Shown: positions 1 through 8,563, numbered from the stretch's first letter. The stretch is DNA of 35,760 bases from Bacteroidota bacterium (GCA_023425865.1 JAFABV010000084.1:1-35760), one strand, 5' to 3'. The notes: generated from the letters alone by a model not told the origin. Numbers and translations are program-made.

Positions 1-290
1 TTTGCGATGGGCGGATACCACGGAAACTGCTGCCGTTCTCTATTTCTCCCTTTCTCCTCAGGCCGTAGGCCCTTTGATTCCCTCCTCTTCCTCTGCATCG
101 AAGATGCAAAACTCCAAACTCTCTGCGGCTCTGCGTGCAAAAAAAAGCATCTGCGTGAAACCACTACCCCTCACATGGTTTCTTTTTAACACGGATGGTA
201 ATTCCGAGATTTCCGCGTCTTCCGTGTTAAAAAATGCCGTGGCATGGTGTTGGTACGCAGAGCCGCGGAAAAGGGAAATAAGGAAGGGTG
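1..290 (+). repeat. Dispersed modular intergenic repeat, copy 1 (cut by window edge)
   Basis: This gene-free stretch matches the inverse of 6240-6465 and the direct blocks at 18760-19375. Shared pieces in order are the half-stem GCGATG followed by GGCGGAT (4-16), the hairpin GGCC-GTA-GGCC (61-71), the hairpin GCATC-GAA-GATGC (95-107), CTCTGCGGCTCTGCGTG, and a TTTTTAACACGGATGG segment near 182-197. Short reading frames run through it but have no recognisable protein features and sit entirely in repeat, so I call no gene here. The function is unknown. Confidence 0.75.
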
Positions 291-344
291 TTGACAGGCA
301 ACATGACGGGTGGGCAGGTGGTTGGGAGGCTTCTCTTTTGCCGG

Positions 345-459
345 ATGATTCAATATAGAATTAAAAAATGGTTTCATATAGAATCATAAAATGGTTTCAT
401 ATAGAATTATAAAATGGTTCTATATAGAATTACAAGATGGTTTTATATAGAATCATGGG
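345..459 (+). repeat. Tandem array of five 23-bp repeats, array 1
   Basis: Five consecutive 23-bp units start at 345, 368, 391, 414 and 437. Each begins ATGGTT or close to it and carries the core ATATAGAAT. The unit at 414 has TTCTATATAGAA, a perfect 12-bp palindrome. There are no unique spacers, so it is not a CRISPR. A second array with the same period and core lies at 12558-12649 in the same orientation. The array sits downstream of the susCD pair, away from any start codon in the window. It could be a protein-binding array or a slippage-prone satellite. Confidence 0.9.
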
Positions 460-478
460 ATGCTTGGATAGAGAAGGT

Positions 479-504
479 GGGAGGGGAAGGGTGGAGAGGT
501 GGGG
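479..504 (+). other. G-rich tract with four G-runs after array 1
   Basis: G-runs of three or more lie at 479-481, 483-486, 489-491 and 501-504, with loops of 1, 2 and 9 bases, which fits a possible G-quadruplex on the plus strand. The surrounding 470-540 stretch is purine- and G-rich. The second 23-bp array is also followed by a G-rich plus strand (12645-12722). Whether a quadruplex forms is inference. Confidence 0.4.
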
Positions 505-554
505 CGTGCAGGGCGAGAAGATGCGGCGGCGAGGCGGGGCGCGATGATGAAAAT

Positions 555-603
555 GGCCGAGGTGACCAGCTGCCGGCTGTCGTGGCATGCTGGTTCCTCG
601 GCC
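555..603 (-). terminator. Long imperfect hairpin downstream of susD
   Basis: GGCCGAGG (555-562) pairs with CCTCGGCC (596-603), and inside it ACCAGC (565-570) pairs with GCTGGT (589-594). It lies about 75 bp past the stop codon of the minus-strand susD gene, where a terminator is expected. On the minus strand the stem is followed by ATTTTCATC, a weak U-run, so it may instead protect the 3' end of the mRNA. Confidence 0.45.
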
Positions 604-677
604 TGAGAAATGTGAAATCGTACTGATTTCGATGTACCGGGATGTCAACTCCGGCTTTTCTTTAAGATGTCATGCTG

Positions 678-2813
678 TTAGTAGCCCGGGTTTTGCCAGA
701 ACCCGTCGGCCGTGGTGGTGTACTGCAGTACGCCCTTGGCATCGGGTGAGGCCGGTGTGGCTATGACATTCGAGCAGGCATCCATCTGCGAGAGCGGTAT
801 GGGGCGGTAGTAGTGTTTGAGTGCCACATTGTTCTTGCCCTGTGCGTTGTAAGTCTTCACACGGTCTATGAGGGTATGCGTGCGCTTGAGGTCGAACCAA
901 CGCTGGAACTCGCCACAGAGTTCGATGGCGCGCTCGTTGAGGATGGTGTTGATGTCGGCAGTGCCCTTGAGGGTATTGTCGGTGCCGCTGATGGCGCGTG
1001 CGGTGCGCAGCTGGTTGATGGTTTGCAAGGCTGCCGCGGCGTTGTTTTGTCCGAGTTGTGCCTCGGCCTTGATGAGATACATCTCTGCCAGTCGGAATAC
1101 CACGAAGTCGCGCGAGCTGATGTCGTAGGTGGGGAACTCGGCGTCGTACTGGTCGTCCAGGAACTTCTTGATGCCGGGGTAGAAGTGTCGTCCGCCGGCC
1201 TTGGCGGCATTGAAACGGTCGTCGCCATATACCGACGACACCTTGGGGCCGCTCTCGGTGGGCAGTCCGGCAGCGTCGAAGATGGGCAGGTCGCCTCCCT
1301 CGGCAAACATGATGCGGTAGCGGTTCTTGGCCCATGCCTGCTGCTTGCGGCCCTCTTCAGAGTCGCCGTTGAGCGGAGAGAAGTATACGGCGGTGTCGCC
1401 GGCGTTGAAGTAGTTGCCGTCTTTTTCGTAGGCAGCCTTGGCATCGGTCATGTACTGGCCCATGAGCGGATAGTAGTCTTTGCGGTTTTGCTGCAGTCCG
1501 TCTACGATGTTGTAGTGGCTCAGCAGTGTGCCGTCGGTGCGCTGGTCGGTGTTGCGGTATTGCTCCAGGGTGCGCCAGAGATACATGGATGGCAGGTATC
1601 GCTGGAATCCGCGGCCGTAGGGCGAGTACTGTTCGGCCACGGGCACGTCTTTTCCGGTCATGGCACTCTTGATGGTTGCGGTGGAGCTGCCCACCACGCG
1701 CACGAAGATGTTGTTGGCCTTCACGCCGTCGGTGCCGAGGTCTTTCACCGACGAGTTGTTCCACAGTCCTTGGAACATCAGCAGCATGGTGTTGCCTCCG
1801 CGCTTGTAAGAGGTGCGGGTGATGAGGGTCGAGAACTCTAAGTGTTCGCCGTTGGCATTGGTCTTGTAGCGGTAGGGAATACAGTTGCTGTACTGTCCTG
1901 CCTTCAGTTCGTTGGTGTAGTGTACGCCCCAGATGGCCTCCTTGTTGTCGAGAATGTTCTCATATTTCATGTTCCATGTGTCGCTGAATCGGCTATAGAA
2001 CGAGGCTCCGGCATTGGCAATGACGTCCTCGGCGGCCTGTTGCGCCACCTGATAGAGGTTGGCGTATCCCTCTACGGCATTGCTGCCTAACCACGAGGCG
2101 GCATAGAGTGCGGCGCGCGCCTTGAGTGCCATGGCAGCGTAGTAAGAGCCGTGGTTGGCATCGTCGGCAGCCTTGTCGGCATCGGCCTTGGTCATCACGC
2201 CCGCGGCCTTGTAGGCTTCGAGCGCCTTGTCGATGTCTTGCAGTATTTTGGCGTATACCACGGCTTCGGGTTCGCGTACCGGCGTGGTGCTGGTCTGGGT
2301 GACGGGCTGGGTGTTGTAGGGCAGCGGTCCCCACAGGGCCACCATCTGCGTGTAGTAGAGTGCCCTGAGGAAGTAGGCGTCGCCATAATATTTGTTGCGC
2401 TCTTTGTCGCTGATGAGCGTGTTGCTCTCGGCATACTGCAACAGGTTGTTGCACACGTCGACACCGTCGAAGAACAGCTCCCAGTAGTGGTCGAGGCAGG
2501 CGTCGTCGGCCACGTTGGCACCATCAGAGCTGGCCGCGGTGAGGTTATAGGTGATGAGCGACATCTGCTTGTTGTCGCCAGCGCCAAGGAAGAGGTCGGA
2601 GCCGCCCTCGGCAAGGCCCAGTCCGGCCTCCTTGCCCCACCATGCGCGGGTATAGGCAAAGGCGGCGTTGTCGAGCCCCTTCAGTCCGCTGGGCGTGCTG
2701 TAGGTGAGGTCAGCGGTCTGCCCGGTTTTGTTGTCCTCCTCCAAGAAGTCAGAGCAGGCAGTCATACCGGCAGCGACAGCACCGGCCATGATAAATGCAA
2801 ATATCTTTTTCAT
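678..2813 (-). CDS. susD-like: SusD/RagB-family glycan-binding outer-membrane lipoprotein
   Basis: A 711-residue nutrient-binding lipoprotein that would cap the SusC transporter encoded just upstream and capture its ligand at the cell surface. The start at 2813 gives a lipoprotein signal, MKKIFAFIMAGAVAAGMTAC, with lipobox MTAC and a following SDFLEEDNKTG typical of the family. The body has tetratricopeptide-like helical text (YYGDAYFLRALYYTQMVALW), and the C-terminal part carries VVFRLAEMYLIKAEAQ and GEFQRWFDLKRT, both SusD hallmarks. An in-frame extension reaches 2864 but would overlap the susC end and spoil the signal peptide. The gene follows susC after 20 bp, so the two are cotranscribed. 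It is longer than many SusD proteins. The ligand cannot be read from sequence, and no glycosidase or sulfatase lies beside the pair in this window. Confidence 0.95.
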   Translation of the reverse strand: MKKIFAFIMAGAVAAGMTACSDFLEEDNKTGQTADLTYSTPSGLKGLDNAAFAYTRAWWGKEAGLGLAEGGSDLFLGAGDNKQMSLITYNLTAASSDGANVADDACLDHYWELFFDGVDVCNNLLQYAESNTLISDKERNKYYGDAYFLRALYYTQMVALWGPLPYNTQPVTQTSTTPVREPEAVVYAKILQDIDKALEAYKAAGVMTKADADKAADDANHGSYYAAMALKARAALYAASWLGSNAVEGYANLYQVAQQAAEDVIANAGASFYSRFSDTWNMKYENILDNKEAIWGVHYTNELKAGQYSNCIPYRYKTNANGEHLEFSTLITRTSYKRGGNTMLLMFQGLWNNSSVKDLGTDGVKANNIFVRVVGSSTATIKSAMTGKDVPVAEQYSPYGRGFQRYLPSMYLWRTLEQYRNTDQRTDGTLLSHYNIVDGLQQNRKDYYPLMGQYMTDAKAAYEKDGNYFNAGDTAVYFSPLNGDSEEGRKQQAWAKNRYRIMFAEGGDLPIFDAAGLPTESGPKVSSVYGDDRFNAAKAGGRHFYPGIKKFLDDQYDAEFPTYDISSRDFVVFRLAEMYLIKAEAQLGQNNAAAALQTINQLRTARAISGTDNTLKGTADINTILNERAIELCGEFQRWFDLKRTHTLIDRVKTYNAQGKNNVALKHYYRPIPLSQMDACSNVIATPASPDAKGVLQYTTTADGFWQNPGY

Positions 2814-2833
2814 AATCGATGGTTCTGAATGTG

Positions 2834-5800
2834 TTAGAATGATAAGTTGATGCCGATGACACACTGTTTGGCCAGCGGCCAGTTGATAGAGCCGCCTATC
2901 TCAGCGTCGTAATTGTCGACCTTGCTGAAGGTGATGTAGTTTTTGAGTGAGCAATAGACGCGGGCGTTGGCAATCTTGGCCTTGCTGATGACGCGCTTGG
3001 GCAGTGAGTAGCTCAGGGTGATGTCCTTGATTTTGAAGAAGTCGGCCTTCTCGTAGAGCAGGGCGGTCTTGTATTTGCCAAACACCTTGGGGTCTGTGCC
3101 CGGGTTGGGAATCTTGGCGTCCTGGTCGCTGTAGGTCCAGTAGTCCACGTCGGCCCAGTTGGCGTCGTTGTCGTCGAGGCCTACGAGCGTGTTGGCCTCA
3201 TAGGCCATGTATCCGCCCAGTCGTGCCATGGCCTGTATGCTCAGGGCAAAGCCTTTGTAGCTGAGGCTGTTGGTGAGTCCGATGATGTGCTTGGGTGTGC
3301 GCTGGAAGGTGACGCGGTCGTTGTCGTCATCGATGATGCCGTCGCCGTTCTGGTCAACGATTTTCACCGTTCCCGGCTGTCCGTAGTTGGTGATGGGTGC
3401 TTCCACGGTGATGCCTTTGGCGGCCATGTCGGCCACATACTTGTCGTATTCGCCCACGCCCCAGCATCCGTCAGACTGGTAATCGTAGAAGATAGACACG
3501 GGTTCGCCCACGATGAGGCTCTTGTCGTAGCCCAGAATGTTTTTCTGCAGTCCGTCGGCCAGTTCTGCCACCTCGTCGTGTGCGTGGGAGTACGAGGCGT
3601 CGATGGTCCACTCGAAGTCTTTGGTGCGCACGGGTATGGCGTTGAGCGTCACCTCGACACCGTTGCCCTTGGTCTTGCCGATGTTAGATAGCACAGAGGT
3701 AAACACCGATGTGGCCGGTGCGCTCTTCATGTAGAGCAGGTCGTCGGTGTGGGTGATGTAGTAGTCTACGCTACCTCCCACGCGTCCGTCGAGGAATCCG
3801 AAGTCGAGTCCGAAGTTCCATGCCTTGGTGGTTTCCCAGGTGAGGTTGGGGTTGGCCATCGACATTGGGATCATGTCGGTGCCACCGGTGCCGGCCGGGC
3901 TCAGCGTGGCAAGCGTTTGGTAAGGATTCACGGCGGCGTTGCCCGATACGCCGTACGACAGGCGCAGCTTCAGGTTGGCCAGCCAGCTCTTGGCCGATGT
4001 CATGAACGGCTCCTCGGATATGCGCCATCCGGCCGAGGCCGAGGGAAACCATCCCCACTTGTGGCCCTTGGCCAGCACCGACGACCCGTCGGTACGCAGC
4101 GAGGCGGCGAAGAGGTAGCGGTCGAGCAGGTTGTAGTTCACGCGCCCGAAGAATGAGAGCAGGCTCTGCTTGGTGTAGCCTGAGCCCACGGCCGGGTCGA
4201 GTATCTTGGTCACGTCGAAGAATGAGCTTTTGTAGAAGTGCTCGGGCAGCGCCGACCCGCCTACGTTGAGGCCCTCTTCCACGGTTTGGTACAGCTCTTG
4301 GCCCAACATCGCGTTGAAATGGTGTATTTCGCTCAGGTCAAAGTTGTAGCTCACGGTGTTCTGCCAGTTGATGGTGGTGGTGATTTGCTGCTCGTTGTTG
4401 ATGGTGCTCACGTGCGGAGCCTGGTAGTTGCTCACGCTCTCGTAGTCGGCATACTGGCCTATGCGGCGGTCTTTGCGGTCTACGGTAAACTGCGTGCGGT
4501 ACGACAGTCCCTTCATTGGCGTGGCCAAGAGGTAGGCGCTGCCAATGAGTCGTGTGCTCTCGATGTTGCGTTGGAAGTTGTCGCCCTCGTCCATGAGCGG
4601 GTTGACATGGGCGGGATACATGGGGTTAGGTGTCTTGATGATCTCGCCCGTGTCACTGCGGTAGGCATGGGTGATACTGGTCATCTTGCGCGCCGCGTTG
4701 AACAGTGCCGCGCGGAAGTCGTGACTGCGGTAGGTGAAGGCGGCGCTCATGCCCACCTTAAATATCTTGTTGATTTGGTGGTCGAAGCTCAGGCGTCCGT
4801 TATAGCGGTCCATGGCGTCGTTTTTCAGCAGTCCCTTGTCATACATCGCGGCCAGCGAACCGGCGAACGAGGTCTTCTCGTTGCCGCCACTCACGCTGGC
4901 TTCGTAGTTTTGCGTGGTAGAGTTCTGCATGAAAGTGTCATACCAGTCGGTGTAGCTGCCGTTGTGTATGATGTCTAACTGGTTGGTGCCATCCTCAAGG
5001 TCCATCCATATATTCAGGTCGTCGGCCGTGAGGTTGCTGCTGCCCCAGTTGCCCGATTCCAAGTCGGCCTTGTAGTTGGCGCGGTCAACAAACCGCTGCA
5101 CCTCTCGTGTGCCCTGCATGCCCTTGATCATCGACGTGGGGGTGTTGAATGAGAGATAAGCGTTGAAGTTGACGTGTGTCTTGCCCGCCGTGCCGCGCTT
5201 GGTGGTGATGATGATCACGCCGTTGGCACCCTTGGTACCGTAGATGGCGGTCGATGAGGCGTCTTTCAGCACGTCGATACTCTCGATGTCGGTGGCGGGA
5301 ATGTCCATGGTAGAGCCATACTCCACGCCGTCGACGAGTATCAGCGGCGAGTTGTTGGCAGAGATCGAGCGGTTGCCGCGCAGGGTCATGTTCACGTCAG
5401 AGCCTGCCTGTCCGCTGGTACGGGTGAGGTCCATGCCGGGAATCTTGGCCTGCATGGCCTGCAAGGCGTTGGCGGCGGCCACATTCTGGATGTCGGCACT
5501 CTTGATCGACGACACAGACCCCGTGAGGTCTTTCTTCTTCATCGTGCCATAGCCCACCACCACCACCTCGTCGAGTTGTTGGTTGTCTTCTTTCATCACC
5601 ACGTTGAAGTCCGACCGGTTGCCCACGGTGAAGGTCTGGTCGGCATAGCCCACGTAGCTAATCGTAAGTTTTGTGTTGGGTTTCGCCTCGTTGATGGTAA
5701 AGTTACCATCCATGTCAGTCACTGCGGCTGCCCTGCCGTCGGCCATCACGGTTACGCCGACCATGGGCTCTCCCGTAGCGTCTTTCACGGTGCCGGAGAT

Positions 5801-5881
5801 CTGCTTCTGCTGCGCCATGGCGGTGGTACAGAGCATACCCAGGCTCAAAGCCATAGTGGCTTTCTTGATTTGTAGATTCAT
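2834..5881 (-). CDS. susC-like: SusC/RagA-family TonB-dependent transporter
   Basis: A 1015-residue TonB-dependent outer-membrane importer of oligosaccharides or peptides. The start at 5881 gives a signal peptide ending ...LCTTAMAQ. A 23-residue in-frame extension upstream lacks signal character and is rejected. After the signal comes a carboxypeptidase-regulatory-like domain (about 30-110, ISGTVKDATGEPMVGVTV), then the SusC signature LDEVVVVGYGTMKKKDLTGS, a plug domain (SADIQNVAAANALQAMQAKI, SGQAGSDVNMTLRG, PLILVDGVEYG, IESIDVLKDASSTAIYGTKG) and a C-terminal beta barrel. There is no STN signalling domain, unlike the second SusC at 30066, so control by an ECF/FecR pair is not expected. A good minus-strand promoter lies about 165 bp upstream. 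Confidence 0.96.
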   Translation of the reverse strand: MNLQIKKATMALSLGMLCTTAMAQQKQISGTVKDATGEPMVGVTVMADGRAAAVTDMDGNFTINEAKPNTKLTISYVGYADQTFTVGNRSDFNVVMKEDNQQLDEVVVVGYGTMKKKDLTGSVSSIKSADIQNVAAANALQAMQAKIPGMDLTRTSGQAGSDVNMTLRGNRSISANNSPLILVDGVEYGSTMDIPATDIESIDVLKDASSTAIYGTKGANGVIIITTKRGTAGKTHVNFNAYLSFNTPTSMIKGMQGTREVQRFVDRANYKADLESGNWGSSNLTADDLNIWMDLEDGTNQLDIIHNGSYTDWYDTFMQNSTTQNYEASVSGGNEKTSFAGSLAAMYDKGLLKNDAMDRYNGRLSFDHQINKIFKVGMSAAFTYRSHDFRAALFNAARKMTSITHAYRSDTGEIIKTPNPMYPAHVNPLMDEGDNFQRNIESTRLIGSAYLLATPMKGLSYRTQFTVDRKDRRIGQYADYESVSNYQAPHVSTINNEQQITTTINWQNTVSYNFDLSEIHHFNAMLGQELYQTVEEGLNVGGSALPEHFYKSSFFDVTKILDPAVGSGYTKQSLLSFFGRVNYNLLDRYLFAASLRTDGSSVLAKGHKWGWFPSASAGWRISEEPFMTSAKSWLANLKLRLSYGVSGNAAVNPYQTLATLSPAGTGGTDMIPMSMANPNLTWETTKAWNFGLDFGFLDGRVGGSVDYYITHTDDLLYMKSAPATSVFTSVLSNIGKTKGNGVEVTLNAIPVRTKDFEWTIDASYSHAHDEVAELADGLQKNILGYDKSLIVGEPVSIFYDYQSDGCWGVGEYDKYVADMAAKGITVEAPITNYGQPGTVKIVDQNGDGIIDDDNDRVTFQRTPKHIIGLTNSLSYKGFALSIQAMARLGGYMAYEANTLVGLDDNDANWADVDYWTYSDQDAKIPNPGTDPKVFGKYKTALLYEKADFFKIKDITLSYSLPKRVISKAKIANARVYCSLKNYITFSKVDNYDAEIGGSINWPLAKQCVIGINLSF

Positions 5882-6044
5882 AGACGTTTGTTTTTGGTTT
5901 GATAAATATATATAAGATATATGAATGTAGATGTCATCAGATGATAACATATCACATCAAAGAAACTGGAAAATGTCTTTAGTAGATCGAAACGATGACC
6001 AGTACTTTCTGTTTAGTAGATACGTCTTTATTAGGTTATGGTGG

Positions 6045-6074
6045 CAAATTTAAGGAATTTTCGGTTAGGTTCAA
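6045..6074 (-). promoter_or_regulatory. Bacteroidetes-type promoter for susC-susD
   Basis: Read on the minus strand, TTG (6074-6072) is followed after 19 bases by TAAATTTG (6052-6045), which fits the Bacteroidetes -33/-7 consensus TTG...TAnnTTTG. Transcription would start near 6039 and leave a leader of about 155 nt before the ATG at 5881. The leader contains the direct repeat TTTAGTAGAT at 5978-5987 and 6012-6021. Confidence 0.65.
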
Positions 6075-6157
6075 ACGATTTCAGCAAGTTTTTTTCAAGA
6101 AATAATCAATAGGTGCAGTGGGGAGAAGACTTTCGCTGGAGGAAAGGGGAAGTGGTC

Positions 6158-6465
6158 TTGGGCACGCAGGGTAGTTTTTGGGGGCACGCAACTGTGTGGC
6201 TTTTTGGCACGCAGAATTTGTTTTTTTTGCGTGCGGTTGTGTTTTTTTGGGGGTACGCAGAGCCGCAGAGGCTTTGGAGTTGCGCATCTTCGATGCAGAG
6301 GAGAGGGGGGGCAATCAGAGGGCCGGCGGCCTGAGGAGAGAGGGAGAAAAGGAGGAAACGAAGGCAGAATCTGTTTTATCCGCCCATCGCAAAGCGATGC
6401 TCCGTGCCCATCCAACTGTGGCGGATGGCAATTCCGCGGTGTCAGCGTCTTCTGTAGTTTATTAT
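6158..6465 (-). repeat. Dispersed modular intergenic repeat, copy 2 (inverted)
   Basis: This is a reverse-orientation copy of the repeat at 1-290. It contains the hairpin stem pairs CATCGC-AAA-GCGATG (6385-6399), GGCC-GGC-GGCC (6321-6331) and GCATC-TTC-GATGC (6284-6296), plus CGCAGAGCCGCAGAGG (6256-6271). Its left end adds a mini-array of GGCACGCA at 6161, 6183 and 6206, spaced 22-23 bp. Reading frames through it are repeat-derived and not credible genes. Confidence 0.75.
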
Positions 6466-6469
6466 ATTC

Positions 6470-6495
6470 AGGTGCCCAAAAAACTCTGGGCACCT
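6470..6495 (-). terminator. Terminator hairpin after buk
   Basis: AGGTGCCCA (6470-6478) and TGGGCACCT (6487-6495) form a perfect 9-bp stem with an 8-nt loop, 29 bp past the buk stop codon. The minus strand continues GAATATAATAAAC, so the U-tract is poor. It probably ends the ptb-buk transcript or protects its 3' end. Confidence 0.6.
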
Positions 6496-6524
6496 TCCGC
6501 AGCATCCTGTTTTGTCTTTACCGA

Positions 6525-7583
6525 TCAGACGTAGGTCTTGACCTCTCTCTCCCCCTTGAGCGCGGCCAGGGCACCCTCGGCCAGGGCGAGCATCTCGTTC
6601 TCGCCGGGATAGCACGCCACGGGGGCAAGGAATTCTACCCGCTGGCGCACGGCATCCACAATATAGTTGGAATAGGCCAGGCCGCCCGTGAGCAGGATGG
6701 CATCGACGTGGCCGCTGAATACCGCCGCCTTGGCGCATATCCATTTGGCGATGTTCAGCGTCAAGGCATCTACCACCAACCGTGCCCGCTCGTCACCCTG
6801 TGCGATGCGCTCTACCACGACGCGCATGTCGTTGGTGCCTAAGTAGGCATACATGCCACTCTGTCGCCTCACCTTGCTGATCAGTTCCTCCTCAGCATAT
6901 CGGCCTGAGAAGCAGAGGCGGATGAGGTCGCCTACGGGCAGTGACCCGGCCCGCTCCGTGGTAAAAGGCCCCTCGCCGTCAAGGGCATTGTCGGCGTCGA
7001 TGGCCAGCCCGTGGTCGTGGGCGGCGATAGAGATGCCACCTCCCATATGGCAGACGATGAGGCGCAGGTCTTCGTAGGTGGTGCCGTGCTCCCGGGCATA
7101 GCGACGTGCCACCGCCTTTTGGTTGAGGGCATGCCAGGTGACCTGGTGTGGCAACTCGGGAAATCCGGTGAGACGCGCCTCGGGGGCAAGCTCGTCCACG
7201 ACGCCCGGGTCTACGATGTACGCCGGACAAGGTATCGACTGCGCGATGTCGTGGGCCAGGATGCAGCCCAAGTTGCAGGGATGGTCGTGTGGGGAGTGGC
7301 GGTTGTCGTCGATCATCCGCTGGTTGACGGCGTACACTCCACTGGGCACGGGCTTGGAGATAGGGCCGCGCCCCACCACGGCATCGAAAGCAACGGGTAT
7401 GCCGTGTGTCTCAAGTTCGCGCAGGATGTGCTGCTTGCGAAAGTCATACTGGTCGATGGCGCGCTGGTAAGGCGCCAGTTCGTCACGGCTGTGCGCAATG
7501 TCGATGGCATGTACGAGCTTGTCGTCATCGTAGACGGCAAGCTTGGTGGAGGTAGACCCCGGATTGATGGCTAATATCAGCAT
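6525..7583 (-). CDS. buk: Butyrate kinase
   Basis: A 352-residue cytosolic acyl-phosphate kinase (butyryl phosphate + ADP to butyrate + ATP, reversible), the usual length for butyrate kinase. The N-terminal phosphate-binding motif NPGSTSTK is at residues 7-14. Further family motifs are VGRGPISKPVPSGVYAVN, the HxPHDHPCNLG region, and HMGGGISIAAHDHG, characteristic of the acetate/butyrate kinase (ASKHA) superfamily. It lies 38 bp downstream of the ptb-like gene on the same strand, so the pair turns acyl-CoA into acid plus ATP. The motif text favours butyrate over acetate kinase. The in vivo acyl chain (butyrate, isobutyrate, isovalerate) cannot be told from sequence. The start at 7583 is an ATG placing the motif correctly. 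Confidence 0.93.
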   Translation of the reverse strand: MLILAINPGSTSTKLAVYDDDKLVHAIDIAHSRDELAPYQRAIDQYDFRKQHILRELETHGIPVAFDAVVGRGPISKPVPSGVYAVNQRMIDDNRHSPHDHPCNLGCILAHDIAQSIPCPAYIVDPGVVDELAPEARLTGFPELPHQVTWHALNQKAVARRYAREHGTTYEDLRLIVCHMGGGISIAAHDHGLAIDADNALDGEGPFTTERAGSLPVGDLIRLCFSGRYAEEELISKVRRQSGMYAYLGTNDMRVVVERIAQGDERARLVVDALTLNIAKWICAKAAVFSGHVDAILLTGGLAYSNYIVDAVRQRVEFLAPVACYPGENEMLALAEGALAALKGEREVKTYV

Positions 7584-7621
7584 GTTGGTGGAATGGCTTG
7601 TCAGTTGGGTAATGGTGATGT

Positions 7622-8482
7622 CTACTCGCTGTAGGTAGAGAGCAGGCTGCTCAGTGCCAGACTATAGTATTTGGTGTCGGCATTGTCGGCGCGCGACGGC
7701 AGCACCACGGGCACCTGCGCACCTTGTAGAATACAAGCGAGGGTGGCATGGCCGAAGAGCGTGATGCTCTTGTGAAACACATTACCGCTCTCAATGTCGG
7801 GGAATACGAGTGCGTCGGCCTCGCCGGCGATGGGCGAGTCGATGCCTTTGACGCGCATGCTCTCGGGCGAGCACGACGTCTTCAGGTCGAGCGGTCCGTC
7901 GATGATGCACCGTCCGAAGCGTCCCTCGCGCGCCATGTCCACTATCTGGCGATAACCCACGGTGTAGGGGAAGTGGCGCTCGTTGACCTCCTCTACACAG
8001 TGTATGAGGGCCACGCGCGGCTCTTCCTTGCCCAAGGCATGACACAGGCGCACTATATAGCCCACCTGCTGCACGCGCTGTTCGAAAGTGGGAAAGGGAA
8101 TGACGGCGGCATCGGTGTATAACAGCAGTTTGTTGTAGTCTGGCACGTTGGCGCAGGCAATATGGGTCAGCACGTTACCCTTGGGCAAGAGTCCGCCCTG
8201 GTGTCGCAGGATGGCTCGCAGCATGATGTCGGAGTGTACGAGTCCTTTCATCAGCACGTCAGCCTTATGCTGTTGCACCAGTTCTACCGCGGCCTCGGCC
8301 GCCTCCTGCGGATGGCTCTCGTCGTTCACCATGATGGGTTCCACAAAACCATCTGCCTCGGCACGTCGTAGGGCTTCGAGGGTAGAAGAGTCGTTGGGGT
8401 TGACCACAGCCACGCGATACTTCGTGCCTTTGGCTTTGGCCAAGGCTGCCAACTGGTCTAAGTTTTTCAGTCTATTCGTCAT
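7622..8482 (-). CDS. ptb: Phosphate butyryltransferase (PTA_PTB family)
   Basis: A 286-residue cytosolic enzyme exchanging CoA for phosphate on short acyl groups (butyryl-CoA + Pi to butyryl phosphate + CoA). Family text includes KYRVAVVNPNDSSTLEALRRA near the N-terminus, VLMKGLVHSDIMLRAILR and GLLPKGNVLTHIACANVP in the centre, and FPDIESGNVFHKSITLFG near the C-terminus, the last being typical of PTA_PTB enzymes. The length fits Ptb and is shorter than phosphate acetyltransferase. It is the first gene of a two-gene unit with buk. The product of this module in Bacteroidales may be branched-chain acids from amino-acid fermentation or butyrate; this is inference. Confidence 0.93.
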   Translation of the reverse strand: MTNRLKNLDQLAALAKAKGTKYRVAVVNPNDSSTLEALRRAEADGFVEPIMVNDESHPQEAAEAAVELVQQHKADVLMKGLVHSDIMLRAILRHQGGLLPKGNVLTHIACANVPDYNKLLLYTDAAVIPFPTFEQRVQQVGYIVRLCHALGKEEPRVALIHCVEEVNERHFPYTVGYRQIVDMAREGRFGRCIIDGPLDLKTSCSPESMRVKGIDSPIAGEADALVFPDIESGNVFHKSITLFGHATLACILQGAQVPVVLPSRADNADTKYYSLALSSLLSTYSE

Positions 8483-8563
8483 AGTATATCTTTTGAGGTT
8501 GATGACAAGATCAATTCAAATGGTCGCTACCCTATAGCAGGGCCTCATCGGCGCTGCCAATTG

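Noticed and set aside
345..459. Possible CRISPR array
   Set aside because: The 23-bp units follow each other with no spacers, and no cas gene is in the window.
813..1841. Long plus-strand open frame of 342 codons antisense to susD
   Set aside because: It lies wholly inside a well-supported susD gene, has low-complexity Val/Gly/Ala-rich text and no recognisable domain. It is a shadow of codon bias on the other strand, as are the similar frames at 2151-2828, 4238-4978 and 22813-23652.
6113..6842. Overlapping frames of 70-210 codons around 6100-6840
   Set aside because: They fall in the inverted copy of the dispersed repeat or antisense to buk, and none has a start context, domain or composition of a real gene.
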